Positions 1 to 8,962 are shown, counted from the first letter of the stretch. The stretch: DNA of 64,000 nucleotides from Anaerocolumna sp. AGMB13025 (GCF_029689925.1 NZ_CP121445.1:6382501-6446500), one strand, 5' to 3'. The notes: a model not told the origin generated them from the letters alone. Translations and numbers: made by a program.

Positions 1-663
1 AATGTGTGCATTTTCGTGAGCGGTCACAAATTCCAGCTCATGGGCGCTAAGTCCCGTTGGTACGTATATTTTTGTATGTAAGAAGCCAAGTACAAAGGGT
101 GTTTTTATAAATTCAGTTTCAAAGATATTATCCTTCACACGAATCCCGGTCATAACCCTTCTTTTTAAACGCAGATAGCCGATAATCCCATATAAGATAA
201 GTGCAGTAACTCCCAACATCCATAAATATGCCCCTGCTTTTAGTACCGTTCTCACAAGATGGGTGCTTTGGGACTGACTAGTGCCTTCTGCTGGATTGAT
301 GCCTTCTTCCTGGCTGTTACTTTCTGCCTGGCTGGTGCTTGGATTGGTACCTGATATTGTACTTCCCGCTGAGTTTTTCAGGACATTATTTACAGTATGG
401 TCTACCATAGATACTCCACTTTGTATGGAGGGACTCTCAGAATATATCAGGTCATGGGATATGGTATGTGGTTGAATAGGGATGATACTTGCAGACATTG
501 GTATCGTAAACGGACAAATCAACCGAAAAAATACCACGGTCCATAAGATATAGGAATATAGTTTAGGTGTTTTTTTTAAGAACAACCGAATTATCATGAC
601 AATCAAGGCAGCAAAACTAGCATTAATACTCAGGTTCAGGATACTGATAAATAAACTGCTCAT
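1..663 (-). CDS. BlaR1/MecR1-type M56 sensor metalloprotease (C-terminus cut by window edge)
   Basis: Membrane metallopeptidase expected to sense a signal, often cell-wall stress or beta-lactam, and inactivate its partner BlaI repressor. The reading frame is open from the ATG at 663 to base 1 (221 codons). It shows an N-terminal hydrophobic helix, a second one ending at a polar stretch, a Ser/Asn/Gln-rich extracellular loop of about 60 residues, a third helix, then the M56 segment with PFVLGF and the zinc motif HENAH (HEXXH) at residues 216-220, just before the edge. The ATG overlaps the repressor stop as ATGA, so the two genes are translationally coupled. The sensor domain that would follow the peptidase is not visible, so the inducer cannot be named. 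Confidence 0.85.
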   Translation of the reverse strand, partial: MSSLFISILNLSINASFAALIVMIIRLFLKKTPKLYSYILWTVVFFRLICPFTIPMSASIIPIQPHTISHDLIYSESPSIQSGVSMVDHTVNNVLKNSAGSTISGTNPSTSQAESNSQEEGINPAEGTSQSQSTHLVRTVLKAGAYLWMLGVTALILYGIIGYLRLKRRVMTGIRVKDNIFETEFIKTPFVLGFLHTKIYVPTGLSAHELEFVTAHENAHI

Positions 664-1019
664 TTCGTTGCCTCCTCTATCATTTTTTTAATTTGTCCGG
701 CTTCTTCCTGAGTAAGTTTCTTATCCTGTAAAAATGCGGTTATAAAACTGGGCAGCGAGTTATCAAAAGCCTTTTCAAGAATCTGTTCACTCTCATATTT
801 TTGAACTTGAATACGTTTTACTAGTGACGTTACCACGGCATTTTCGTTTTTTAACATTCCACGCTCGGACAACCGCTTAATCACGGAATAGGTAGTAGAT
901 TTCTTCCACCCGAATCCACTTTGGCATAACTTGACAAGCTCCGTGGAGTTGATTGGTTCCTTCTCCCAGACAATACACATGAAGCGGTATTCGGCATCGA
1001 ATATTTTTAAATTTTCCAT
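660..1019 (-). CDS. BlaI/MecI family transcriptional repressor
   Basis: Winged-helix repressor of 119 residues, the usual length for this family. The N-terminal half has the family pattern (LKIFDAEYRFMCIVWE, then GWKKSTTYSVIKRLSERG as recognition region); the C-terminal half is a dimerisation segment ending in charged helices. It is the first gene of a two-gene operon with the M56 protease, overlapping by 4 bp. The start has the ribosome site GGGAGG upstream. Two perfect palindromes in its promoter (1039-1080) are the likely binding sites, implying autorepression relieved by the protease. Family assignment is firm; the signal and other regulated genes are unknown, and no beta-lactamase gene is seen nearby. 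Confidence 0.9.
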   Translation of the reverse strand: MENLKIFDAEYRFMCIVWEKEPINSTELVKLCQSGFGWKKSTTYSVIKRLSERGMLKNENAVVTSLVKRIQVQKYESEQILEKAFDNSLPSFITAFLQDKKLTQEEAGQIKKMIEEATK

Positions 1020-1038
1020 TTTGATTTCCTCCCGCGTA

Positions 1039-1093
1039 GTCTAATGTATTAGACCTTGTGTTTAGTCTAATCCATTAGACCTTTCTTTGTCAA
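1039..1093 (-). promoter_or_regulatory. Promoter and twin BlaI-type operators of the repressor-protease operon
   Basis: Two copies of GTCTAAT-N2-ATTAGAC lie at 1039-1054 and 1065-1080, with centres 26 bp apart. On the minus strand a consensus TTGACA (-35, at 1088-1093) is followed after 18 bp by TAGACT (-10, at 1064-1069), which overlaps the upstream palindrome. Binding there would block RNA polymerase. The arrangement of paired dyads over the promoter is typical of BlaI/MecI autoregulation; the sequence differs from the TACA/TGTA core of staphylococcal operators. Confidence 0.8.
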
Positions 1094-1214
1094 GAAGGAA
1101 CATTTGTTTTCATTATAGTTAACCTTACCATGGTTTCTGATTTCTAAAACCTCTCATGATATACTCTTATAGAACTCAACTTAGTTTAATATATTCGTTT
1201 TATAGTTTCATCCC

Positions 1215-1258
1215 AAAAAACGCCCCATCCCGCAAATACATTCTGGGAATGAGGCATT
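1215..1258 (-). terminator. Rho-independent terminator after the HtrA-like gene
   Basis: On the minus strand GCCTCATTCCC pairs, with one bulge, with GGGATGGGGC across a 13-nt loop, followed by TTTTTT. It lies about 40 bp after the stop of the HtrA-like gene. Confidence 0.8.
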
Positions 1259-1296
1259 TTGTTATTAATATTCAGTTTTTTACCAGTTCCTTCTAT

Positions 1297-2697
1297 CTAT
1301 TTTTTGCCGTCCTTTTTCCCTAGGACAACGGATAATTCCATATCCAGCGAAGAGTTCTTAACATTCCGCTTGATCTTAACCTTCATGGTGGTTTTTGGTT
1401 CGCTTTCTGCAATGAGGTTGTTAAAGGTCTTGACCGTGATAATTTCAGTATCATTGACTGATACGATAATATCTCCGTTTTGAAGTCCTGCATTTAAAGC
1501 CGGTGAATCGGTTTCCACCTCTGTGACAAAAATTCCATGGGTGATACCGGACTGCTCAAGGGCCGTCTGGGTCATATCGACTCCTTTGATACCAAAATAA
1601 CTCCGTTCTTCATTGTTTACCAGGCTCTTAATAATATCTTTTAACTGGGTAATACCAATGACCGTATTCACATTCTGGTTATATTCATCCTTTAGCTTCT
1701 GGGTGATGATTCCAATTATCTCACCTTTTAAATTCACAATCACCCCGTCGCTGTGTTCATTATCTGCTATATCTGTATTAAATAAATCTATCTTATTATC
1801 CGTTATATAAGCACTGGAACTTTTACTGGTAATCATGCCGTATTCCATGGAGTTAACGTATCCGTTGGGACTTCCAAGGGCAAGGATTAGAGTACCCGTT
1901 GTAAGAGGATAGGATTCCCCCAGATTGGCAGGTTTTATATTATTCAGTACAGCCTCAGGTATATCCTTAAGACTTACTGCTATCACTGCAAGATTTAAAT
2001 CGTTATCATAACTTAGCAGCTTTGCTTTCACGCTCAATGAATCGGTGAGGGTCACCTGGATATGCTTGGCATCCTGGACTCTGTCATAGCTGACAAGGAT
2101 TAATAAGTCCGCGCCGTTATTGGCTACAACAAGACCTGAGGATACTTTATCCGCCTCATATTCTTTCTCAAGTAAAGGGTCTACTCCGCTGCTTATACTG
2201 GTTATATTAAGAATTGATTTGTCCGCTTCTCCGGCTATGTTTCTGAGTTCCGTATACATATTCGTTAAATCCTTGATATCGCCTGTAATATATTTTTCAA
2301 TTATAACCGTATCCGGTTTTGTATCTATCTCATCCTCCGTTTTACCGTCTTTGCCGGTATTATTAACTCCCGTATTCGGATTGGAAGTACCTCCTTGGCT
2401 GTTCTGATTTACACCTGAGGGTATTGGTGTGGTACCAGGACTTAACGTATTATCTTGTGGTGTAGTTGTCGGAAATTCCACCATTTTTTTGTCCTGATAT
2501 TTTCCTAATATCTTACTGATTGCAGGTTCGGATATACAAAATGCAACTCCGGCTACGATGCCAAAAATACATGCAAGTATTATCGTCCACGTTACGGAGT
2601 AGAACATTCTTCTGAATTTAAACTTCTTTTTGGATGCTATCTGCTCCTGTATAAAAGAGTATCCTTTCTCATCCTTACTGTTGTTATCATTTGACAT
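1297..2697 (-). CDS. Membrane-anchored HtrA/DegP-like protein with PDZ domain, catalytic residues altered
   Basis: 466 residues: short cytoplasmic tail, one membrane helix (about residues 33-56), a Pro/Thr/Asn/Gly-rich linker, a trypsin-fold domain of the HtrA type, and a C-terminal PDZ domain (YFGIKGV ... SPALNAGLQNGDIIVSVN). Compared with active HtrA, the segment holding the catalytic His (TNNHVVEGA) reads ILVSYDRVQDA, the DLAVL motif holding Asp reads NLAVIAV, and GNSGGP reads EHSDGVIV with only Ser retained. It therefore looks like an inactive protease, perhaps a binding or scaffold protein of the cell surface. It is a single gene with its own terminator. Confidence 0.85.
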   Translation of the reverse strand: MSNDNNSKDEKGYSFIQEQIASKKKFKFRRMFYSVTWTIILACIFGIVAGVAFCISEPAISKILGKYQDKKMVEFPTTTPQDNTLSPGTTPIPSGVNQNSQGGTSNPNTGVNNTGKDGKTEDEIDTKPDTVIIEKYITGDIKDLTNMYTELRNIAGEADKSILNITSISSGVDPLLEKEYEADKVSSGLVVANNGADLLILVSYDRVQDAKHIQVTLTDSLSVKAKLLSYDNDLNLAVIAVSLKDIPEAVLNNIKPANLGESYPLTTGTLILALGSPNGYVNSMEYGMITSKSSSAYITDNKIDLFNTDIADNEHSDGVIVNLKGEIIGIITQKLKDEYNQNVNTVIGITQLKDIIKSLVNNEERSYFGIKGVDMTQTALEQSGITHGIFVTEVETDSPALNAGLQNGDIIVSVNDTEIITVKTFNNLIAESEPKTTMKVKIKRNVKNSSLDMELSVVLGKKDGKK

Positions 2698-2990
2698 CTC
2701 TTTTCTCCTTTAGGACAATCCGTATGCTTATTTTATCATGGACATATGAACATTATATGAATGATTTGTAAACAAAAGGGTATTTCCATATGTATTTTCA
2801 AATTATAGTTTTATTTTTCATGAAAATAAGGTAAAATAGTGAATTAGGGAATCACCTTAAGATCAGCAAATTCTACAAACCAACGATTAAGAAACCAATA
2901 ATAAGCCCTTATTGTTAAAACAGTTTCTGATAAGATATATTATATACTATTATCAAAAATTGGCAATAGATTTCATGTGGAGGAAACCTT

Positions 2991-5372
2991 ATGAATGAAA
3001 AAGCTTTAAAAAAATTAGAATATAACAAAATTATAGATAAATTAACTGCTCTGGCAGGTTCCGGTCTTGGAAAGGAACTATGTGCCTCTCTTTTACCAAG
3101 TAATGATTTATTTGAAATCAGAGCCAGACAAAAAGAGACTTCCGATGCCTTATCCCGTATCTTTAAAAAAGGCAGCCTTGGGTTTTACGGGCTTCATGAT
3201 ATCAGAGGTTCCTTAAAAAGACTGGAGGTCGGTTCTACCTTAGGTGCCGGAGAGCTTTTGCATATCAGTTCGGTCCTGGATGCCACTTTAAGGGTGAAAG
3301 CTTATGGTGCCAGGGATAACGAAGAACATGCAGGAGATTCTTTAGATGAGATGTTTACCTCCTTAGAACCGTTATCACCTCTTAACAACGAAATAAAACG
3401 CTGTATCATCAGTGAAGAGGAAATCGCTGACGATGCCAGCCCTGCCTTAAAGAGTATTCGCCGTTCCATGAAAGTTACCAATGACAAGATTCATGAACAG
3501 CTTAATTCCATGGTTAATTCCTCTTCCACCAGAACCATGCTCCAGGAGAATATTATTACCATGCGAAACGGCAGGTACTGCATTCCCATTAAACAGGAAT
3601 ACAGAGGACAGGTTCCCGGCATGATTCATGACCAGTCCTCCTCCGGCTCCACTTTATTTGTAGAGCCTATGGCAGTGGTAAAGCTAAATAATGATTTAAA
3701 AGAACTTGAAATAAAAGAACAGGAAGAAATCGAAAAAATCCTTGCCGATTTAAGCAATCAGGCAGGTTTTGAAGCGGAAAAGCTGGATACGAATGTAAAA
3801 GTCATCTCTCAGCTTGATTTTATCTTTGCAAGAGCTGCCCTTTCCAAGCAGATGAAAGGGTCCGAACCGATTTTTAATGACAAGTTCATTATTAATATCA
3901 AAAAAGGCAGACATCCTTTGATTGACCCAAAGAAAGTAGTGCCTATTGATATCAATCTTGGAAAAGATTTTACCCTCTTGGTAATTACAGGACCGAATAC
4001 CGGCGGTAAAACCGTTTCCTTAAAAACGGTAGGTTTGTTTACTCTCCTGGGGCAGGCTGGTCTTCACATACCGGCTTTTGATGGCTCTGAACTGGCAGTC
4101 TTTGAAGAAGTTTATGCGGATATCGGCGATGAACAGAGTATTGAGCAGAGCTTAAGTACTTTCTCCTCTCATATGACCAACACCGTATCCATACTGGAAC
4201 AGGCTAATTATAAATCCCTGGTGCTCTTTGACGAATTAGGGGCCGGAACCGATCCTACAGAAGGTGCCGCACTGGCTATGGCTATCCTCTCGAATCTACA
4301 TAAGAGAAAGGTCTGTACCATGGCAACTACCCACTACAGCGAGTTAAAGGTTTATGCCCTCTCAACAGAAGGCGTCTGCAATGCCTGCTGTGAATTTGAT
4401 GTGGAGACCCTGCGTCCGACTTACCGCCTCTTAATCGGTATTCCAGGCAAAAGTAACGCCTTTGCAATCTCCTCTAAATTAGGTCTGCCCGGTTCTATCA
4501 TAGAGGACGCTAAAAATCTCATCGGAGTTCAGGATAAGAGCTTTGAAGACTTGCTAAGCGACCTGGAGAAAAACCGTGTTGCTCTTGAGAACGAACAGCT
4601 GGAAATCAGCAAGACCAGGCAGGAAATTGACGAACTCCGCCGCCGTCTGGAACAAAAGAATGAAAAGTTAGATAGTTCCAGAGAAAAGCTTATGGCAGAA
4701 GCAAAAGAAGAAGCCATGCGAATCCTATCTGAGGCGAAAGACTACGCCGACCGCACCATTAAAAACTTTAATAAGTGGAGTGAACAAGGCGGCATCAGCA
4801 GGGAGATGGAAAGCGAGAGAAGTGCTTTAAGAGAGAAATTAACCCAGGCACAGTCCGGTCTTTCCTTAAAGAATAATAAAAAGGCAAAGAAACCTGCCAA
4901 AGCGGGCGAATTTAAATTAGGCGATGCCGTTAATGTATTAAGCCTTGGCCTAAAAGGCACCGTAAGCAGTCTGCCGAACGCAAAAGGAGATTTATTTGTA
5001 CAGATGGGTATCTTAAGGTCCCAGGTCAATATCAGCGATTTAGAGCTGATTGATGAGCCGGTGATTACCGGACCTAATATAAACCGTACCGGCAGCGGCA
5101 AAATTAAAATGTCCAAAACGGCAACCATTAGTACCGAAGTTAATTTAATTGGAAAAACGGTAGATGAAGCGCTTTCTGTCCTAGATAAATATTTAGATGA
5201 CGCTTACCTCTCCCACCTTCCCCAGGTTACTGTGATTCATGGCCGGGGTACAGGCGCTTTAAAGAATGCCGTCCATTCCCACTTAAAACGGACCAAGTAC
5301 GTGAAATCCTACCGGGAAGGTGCTTTCGGCGAAGGTGGACAGGGAGTTACCATTGTGGAGTTCAACCAATAA
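2991..5372 (+). CDS. mutS2: MutS2 (RqcU-type) ATPase/endonuclease
   Basis: Full-length 793-residue MutS2, a MutS-core ATPase without the mismatch-recognition domain. In Firmicutes it limits homologous recombination and also splits stalled or collided ribosomes. Visible parts: Walker A GPNTGGKT (residues 334-341), the switch/Walker B region with LFDELGAGTDP, TTHYSELK, a long charged coiled-coil (about 520-625), a KOW-like segment (FKLGDAVNVLSLG), and the C-terminal Smr nuclease domain (about 717-793) with HGRGTGAL. The ATG follows GGAGG by 7 bp. It starts a plus-strand run with the two-component pair 15 bp downstream. Confidence 0.97.
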   Translation: MNEKALKKLEYNKIIDKLTALAGSGLGKELCASLLPSNDLFEIRARQKETSDALSRIFKKGSLGFYGLHDIRGSLKRLEVGSTLGAGELLHISSVLDATLRVKAYGARDNEEHAGDSLDEMFTSLEPLSPLNNEIKRCIISEEEIADDASPALKSIRRSMKVTNDKIHEQLNSMVNSSSTRTMLQENIITMRNGRYCIPIKQEYRGQVPGMIHDQSSSGSTLFVEPMAVVKLNNDLKELEIKEQEEIEKILADLSNQAGFEAEKLDTNVKVISQLDFIFARAALSKQMKGSEPIFNDKFIINIKKGRHPLIDPKKVVPIDINLGKDFTLLVITGPNTGGKTVSLKTVGLFTLLGQAGLHIPAFDGSELAVFEEVYADIGDEQSIEQSLSTFSSHMTNTVSILEQANYKSLVLFDELGAGTDPTEGAALAMAILSNLHKRKVCTMATTHYSELKVYALSTEGVCNACCEFDVETLRPTYRLLIGIPGKSNAFAISSKLGLPGSIIEDAKNLIGVQDKSFEDLLSDLEKNRVALENEQLEISKTRQEIDELRRRLEQKNEKLDSSREKLMAEAKEEAMRILSEAKDYADRTIKNFNKWSEQGGISREMESERSALREKLTQAQSGLSLKNNKKAKKPAKAGEFKLGDAVNVLSLGLKGTVSSLPNAKGDLFVQMGILRSQVNISDLELIDEPVITGPNINRTGSGKIKMSKTATISTEVNLIGKTVDEALSVLDKYLDDAYLSHLPQVTVIHGRGTGALKNAVHSHLKRTKYVKSYREGAFGEGGQGVTIVEFNQ

Positions 5373-5387
5373 TAAAAAGGAGGATTT

Positions 5388-6113
5388 ATGGCTACAAAAC
5401 AAAAAATTCTAATCGTTGATGATGATGTAAATATAGCCGGATTGATTTCCCTTTATCTGACCAAGGAATGTTTTGATACCCTTATGGTTCATGACGGAGA
5501 GGAAGCAATTCAAAACTTTGCTACGTACCAGCCCAATCTGATTTTGCTAGATTTAATGCTTCCAGGGATTGACGGCTATGAAGTATGCAGAGAAATCCGT
5601 AAAACCTCCTCTGTCCCAATAATTATGTTATCTGCTAAGGGCGAAATCTTTGATAAGGTATTAGGATTGGAATTAGGTGCTGATGATTATATCATCAAGC
5701 CCTTTGATTCCAAAGAATTAGTTGCCAGGGTGAAAGCGGTATTAAGGCGGTTTCATCCGGCGGTTACCCAGGCGGTCGAACCGTCTTTATCTACTGCGCC
5801 GGAACAGACCGGAGATTTCGTATCTTATCCGGATCTTATCATAAATCAGTCCAATTATTCCGTTCTATACTATGGCAGCACCATAGAGATGCCTCCGAAA
5901 GAACTGGAATTGTTTTATTTCCTGGCTTCCCATCCAAACCAGGTATTTACAAGGGAACAGCTCTTAGACCATATCTGGGGATATGAATATATCGGTGATA
6001 CCAGAACTGTGGATGTGCATATTAAAAGGCTTCGTGAAAAGATCAAAGACCATACCTCCTGGAGTCTGTCAACGGTATGGGGCATCGGATATAAATTCGA
6101 AGTGAAAAAGTGA
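5388..6113 (+). CDS. OmpR/PhoB-family response regulator
   Basis: 241 residues. Receiver domain (1-118) with acidic pocket DDD at 11-13, phospho-acceptor Asp55 in LLDLMLPG, and Lys104 in IIKPF; a linker of about 25 residues; then a winged-helix DNA-binding domain (about 140-240) ending TVWGIGYKFEVKK. It lies 15 bp after mutS2 behind AAGGAGG and 61 bp before the kinase gene, so the three are probably cotranscribed. Its targets cannot be read from the sequence. Confidence 0.95.
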   Translation: MATKQKILIVDDDVNIAGLISLYLTKECFDTLMVHDGEEAIQNFATYQPNLILLDLMLPGIDGYEVCREIRKTSSVPIIMLSAKGEIFDKVLGLELGADDYIIKPFDSKELVARVKAVLRRFHPAVTQAVEPSLSTAPEQTGDFVSYPDLIINQSNYSVLYYGSTIEMPPKELELFYFLASHPNQVFTREQLLDHIWGYEYIGDTRTVDVHIKRLREKIKDHTSWSLSTVWGIGYKFEVKK

Positions 6114-6174
6114 TGGATTCTTATCAAAAAGATTCTCATCAAAAAACAGGTTATTACCAGCAGATGGAGGCAGT

Positions 6175-7596
6175 ATGAAACGGAGTTTATGGCTTAAGTT
6201 ATTGGTTTGTTACATCTTTTCGGCAGTGTTTATGTTTATACTGCTTAATACATATGCAGCAAATCGCTATGAGAACAAGTTAATCGATGATAAAAAGTCT
6301 TTATTATATAACGAAGCTGCTTCCATTTCCTCTGATTATATGACCAGTTTCTATAATGAGGAACTCTCCCTGCCTTATCTGACCACCCAGATTAAAACCA
6401 TCGGCTCCATGTTAAATGCCCGTATCTGGATTGTGAATACCGACGGTCTGGTCATCTCAGATACAAAGCCAGATCCTGACAGGGAGGAACCCATTAATGT
6501 ATTGTCTATTGACCCGGATTTTCTTGATGTGACCTTTCACAACCGTATGGTGATGAAGGGAATTCTATCAGAACCCATGATAAGTGTAGTATATCGGGTA
6601 ATCTATAAATATAAGGTTCAGGGTTATATCGTTATACACTCCTCTCTTAGAGCAATCGAACAGGAATGTACCCATGTTATCGACATCATTAATATATGCT
6701 TTATTATCTTCTTAGGGTTTCTATTCCTGATTTTTGCCTATGTTTATTATATCACCATAATACCTTTGGGGAAGCTAAACAAAGCAGCCTCCGAATACAC
6801 GAAGGGCAATTATTCCTATGTCCTTAAGATGAAGCGTCAGGACGAGTATGGAAGTCTTGCGAATTCCATTTCCTATATGGCCGGTGAAATAAACAATCTG
6901 GACGATTATCAGAAGAAATTTGTAGCCAATATCTCCCATGATTTCCGATCACCCTTAACATCCATAAAAGGTTATGCAGAAGCAATGCAAGACGGCACGA
7001 TTCCCTATGAAATGAAAGACAAGTATCTGGGTATCATACTCTTTGAGACAGAACGCTTAAACAAGCTGACCACCAGCCTGTTAGCTTTAAACAGCTTTGA
7101 AAATCATGGAACGATTCTGGATATCGTGTCCTTTGATATTAATCATATCATTAAAAAGACCGCAGAAAGTTTTGAAGGTGCCTGCACCCAGAAAAAGATT
7201 ACGTTAAATCTTATCTTTTCCTCCAAGGAGACTTTGGTGGATGCCGATATGGATAAAATACAGCAGGTGCTATATAACCTCCTGGATAATGCCATAAAAT
7301 TCAGCCATCACAACTCTACGATTAAAATATCCTCTGTAGAAAAAGGTGATAAGGTATTTATATCTATAAAAGACAGTGGAATCGGTATTCCAAAAGACAG
7401 TATAAAGAAAATCTGGGAACGCTTTTACAAAACCGACGCTTCCAGAGGGAAAGATAAAAAAGGTACCGGGCTGGGACTTTCCATTACAAAAGAAATCATT
7501 ACAGCCCATAATGAAAATATTAATGTAATCAGTACAGAAGGTGTCGGAACAGAGTTTATTTTTACCCTGCCAAGAACAGAAGGGTTCCTGTTATAA
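6175..7596 (+). CDS. Membrane sensor histidine kinase partner of the upstream regulator
   Basis: 473 residues. Membrane helix near 8-26, an extracytoplasmic sensor region of about 140 residues, a second helix (about 170-193), a HAMP linker (PLGKLNKAASEYTKGNY), the phospho-acceptor motif NISHDFRSPLTSIKGYAE, and an HATPase_c domain with N box (LYNLLDNAIKFS), DSGIGIP and GTGLGLSI. This is the classical PhoR/VicK-like kinase layout. The gene has GGAGG before the ATG. The sensed signal is unknown. Confidence 0.95.
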   Translation: MKRSLWLKLLVCYIFSAVFMFILLNTYAANRYENKLIDDKKSLLYNEAASISSDYMTSFYNEELSLPYLTTQIKTIGSMLNARIWIVNTDGLVISDTKPDPDREEPINVLSIDPDFLDVTFHNRMVMKGILSEPMISVVYRVIYKYKVQGYIVIHSSLRAIEQECTHVIDIINICFIIFLGFLFLIFAYVYYITIIPLGKLNKAASEYTKGNYSYVLKMKRQDEYGSLANSISYMAGEINNLDDYQKKFVANISHDFRSPLTSIKGYAEAMQDGTIPYEMKDKYLGIILFETERLNKLTTSLLALNSFENHGTILDIVSFDINHIIKKTAESFEGACTQKKITLNLIFSSKETLVDADMDKIQQVLYNLLDNAIKFSHHNSTIKISSVEKGDKVFISIKDSGIGIPKDSIKKIWERFYKTDASRGKDKKGTGLGLSITKEIITAHNENINVISTEGVGTEFIFTLPRTEGFLL

Positions 7597-7630
7597 ATAA
7601 ACTGATATAAACAGTTTTAGTAAAAACCTC

Positions 7631-7930
7631 ATCAGATATAAGCCGTTTAAATAAAAGACCATATCAGATATAAGCCGTTTATATAAAATCCCATACAGAT
7701 ATAGGTCGTTTATATAAAAGCCACATCAAATATAGGCCGTTTATATAAAAGCCACATCAAATATAGGCCGTTTATATAAAAGCCCACATCAGATATAGGC
7801 CGTTTATATAAGAGCCCCATATCTGTATAAACCGTTTATATATAAAACCCACATCTGGTTATACCTCTTCAATAAGCCCATCTTAGGTTATAAATTGTTG
7901 TATATAAGCTCGTATCTGGCTGTAAACAGA
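7631..7930. repeat. Tandem repeat block, about 31-bp unit
   Basis: About seven units of the form ATCAGATATAGGCCGTTTAT plus ATAAAAGCCC, clearest from 7631 to 7850 and decaying to about 7930. Two adjacent units (near 7731-7793) are identical, suggesting recent duplication. It fills the gap between the kinase stop and the convergent DUF6472-like gene. No gene is seen in it, and the units have no spacers, so it is not a CRISPR array. Confidence 0.85.
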
Positions 7931-7941
7931 TATGAATAGAC

Positions 7942-8124
7942 TCACATCTGTTTTTTTACGATTTTGTACTCGTCATATATTTTATAATGGGGACAGTTCG
8001 TATAGGAATTACTTAAGAATCTTCCCATTTCATCTTCATCCAGATAAATGTCACAAACATAGCAATTATACGCTTCATCATAACTATAATTGCTGCAATA
8101 ATCACAATTCGTTTTTTCTTTCAT
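7942..8124 (-). CDS. Small Cys-rich protein, DUF6472-like
   Basis: 60-residue protein with two CxxC-type pairs (CDYC near residues 6-9, CYVC near 21-24) and a third region with NCPHY, so a small zinc-binding fold is likely. It matches my memory of the short Lachnospiraceae family DUF6472 (ending in DEYKIVKKQM-like sequence); its function is unknown. I chose the ATG at 8124 rather than a start 8 codons upstream because GGGAG lies 6 bp before it. That ribosome site belongs to the first unit of the adjacent 80-bp tandem repeat. Confidence 0.75.
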   Translation of the reverse strand: MKEKTNCDYCSNYSYDEAYNCYVCDIYLDEDEMGRFLSNSYTNCPHYKIYDEYKIVKKQM

Positions 8125-8127
8125 ATT

Positions 8128-8446
8128 AGCTCCCACTGCATGCAGCATCTGCTTGCTGATGCTGCACTGCCTCTAATCAGGGTGTGAAATTGGTTTTATT
8201 TCACACCAGCTCCCACTGCATACAGCTTCTGCTTGCTGATGCTGCACTGCCTCTAATCAGGGTGTGAAATTGGTTTTATTTCACACCAGCTCCCACTGCA
8301 TGCAGCTTCTGCTTGCTGATGCTGCACTGCCTCTAATCAGGGTGTAAAATTGGTTTTATTTCACACTAGCTCCCACTGCATGCAGCTTCTGCTTACTGAT
8401 GCTGCACCGCCTCTAATCAGGGTGTGAAATTGGTTTATTTCACATT
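8128..8446. repeat. Four tandem copies of an 80-bp unit with two hairpins each
   Basis: Units begin at 8128, 8208, 8288 and 8368, exactly 80 bp apart (the last is one base shorter and ends at 8446). Each contains GGTGTGAAAT-N7-ATTTCACACC and a second inverted repeat based on GCAGC...GCTGC; in the first unit this is extended to GCAGCATC/GATGCTGC. Each unit ends, on the minus strand, in TGCAGTGGGAG, and in the unit next to the DUF6472-like gene this is the ribosome site. Differences between copies are few. Confidence 0.95.
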
Positions 8447-8461
8447 AAATTCAACAACTCT

Positions 8462-8962
8462 TTACACTATTTCATCCCAAGTATGGCGGTGAAGCTGACC
8501 GGTTCTCTTCATACCTGAGAAATTATTCTGTCTAAGGGCTTCGTAAAGTACGATCGCTACTGAATTAGCTAGATTAAGGGAACGGATATCCCCAATCATG
8601 GGGATACGGACGGATGTTTCTTTATTCTTTAAAAGAATTTCCTCCGGAATCCCGGCACTCTCCTTACCAAACATAATAAAGCAATCCGGTTCATATTCTG
8701 CTTCTGAATAGACTTTTAAAGCCTTAGTGGTTGCCATATATATCTTTGCACCTGGATTTCTGGTAAGAAAATCTTCAAAATTCTTATAAACTGTAACATC
8801 AAGATCCTTCCAATAATCAAGTCCAGCCCGTTTTATTTCTTTTTCATCCAGCCGAAAACCTAAAGGTTCTATTAAATGTAACCTGGTTCCAGTCGCTACG
8901 CAGGTTCTTCCTATATTTCCCGTATTAGACGGTATTTCCGGTTCGAATAATACAATATTCAT
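8462..8962 (-). CDS. trmL: tRNA (cytidine(34)-2'-O)-methyltransferase TrmL
   Basis: SPOUT-class enzyme that 2'-O-methylates the wobble base of tRNA-Leu using S-adenosylmethionine. 166 residues, near the family length. Motifs: NIVLFEPEIPSNTGNIGRT at the N-terminus, LIEPLGF, and the knot region FGKESAGIPEEIL ... IPMIGDIRSLNLANSVAIVLYE. I place the start at 8962 (MNIVLFEP); a longer frame to 9046 exists but runs through a structured leader repeat and adds no family sequence. An alternative ATG lies four codons upstream at 8974. The ribosome site is only GGGTG. Confidence 0.93.
   Translation of the reverse strand: MNIVLFEPEIPSNTGNIGRTCVATGTRLHLIEPLGFRLDEKEIKRAGLDYWKDLDVTVYKNFEDFLTRNPGAKIYMATTKALKVYSEAEYEPDCFIMFGKESAGIPEEILLKNKETSVRIPMIGDIRSLNLANSVAIVLYEALRQNNFSGMKRTGQLHRHTWDEIV

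Noticed and set aside
1297..2697. Calling this gene an active DegP/HtrA protease
   Set aside because: Two of the three catalytic residues are not present at the aligned positions.
2698..2990. Riboswitch-like leader before mutS2
   Set aside because: A/T-rich with only short chance stems; I could not define a unique promoter or structure.
7631..8446. Possible CRISPR array
   Set aside because: Units are head-to-tail with no unique spacers and no cas genes are in the window.
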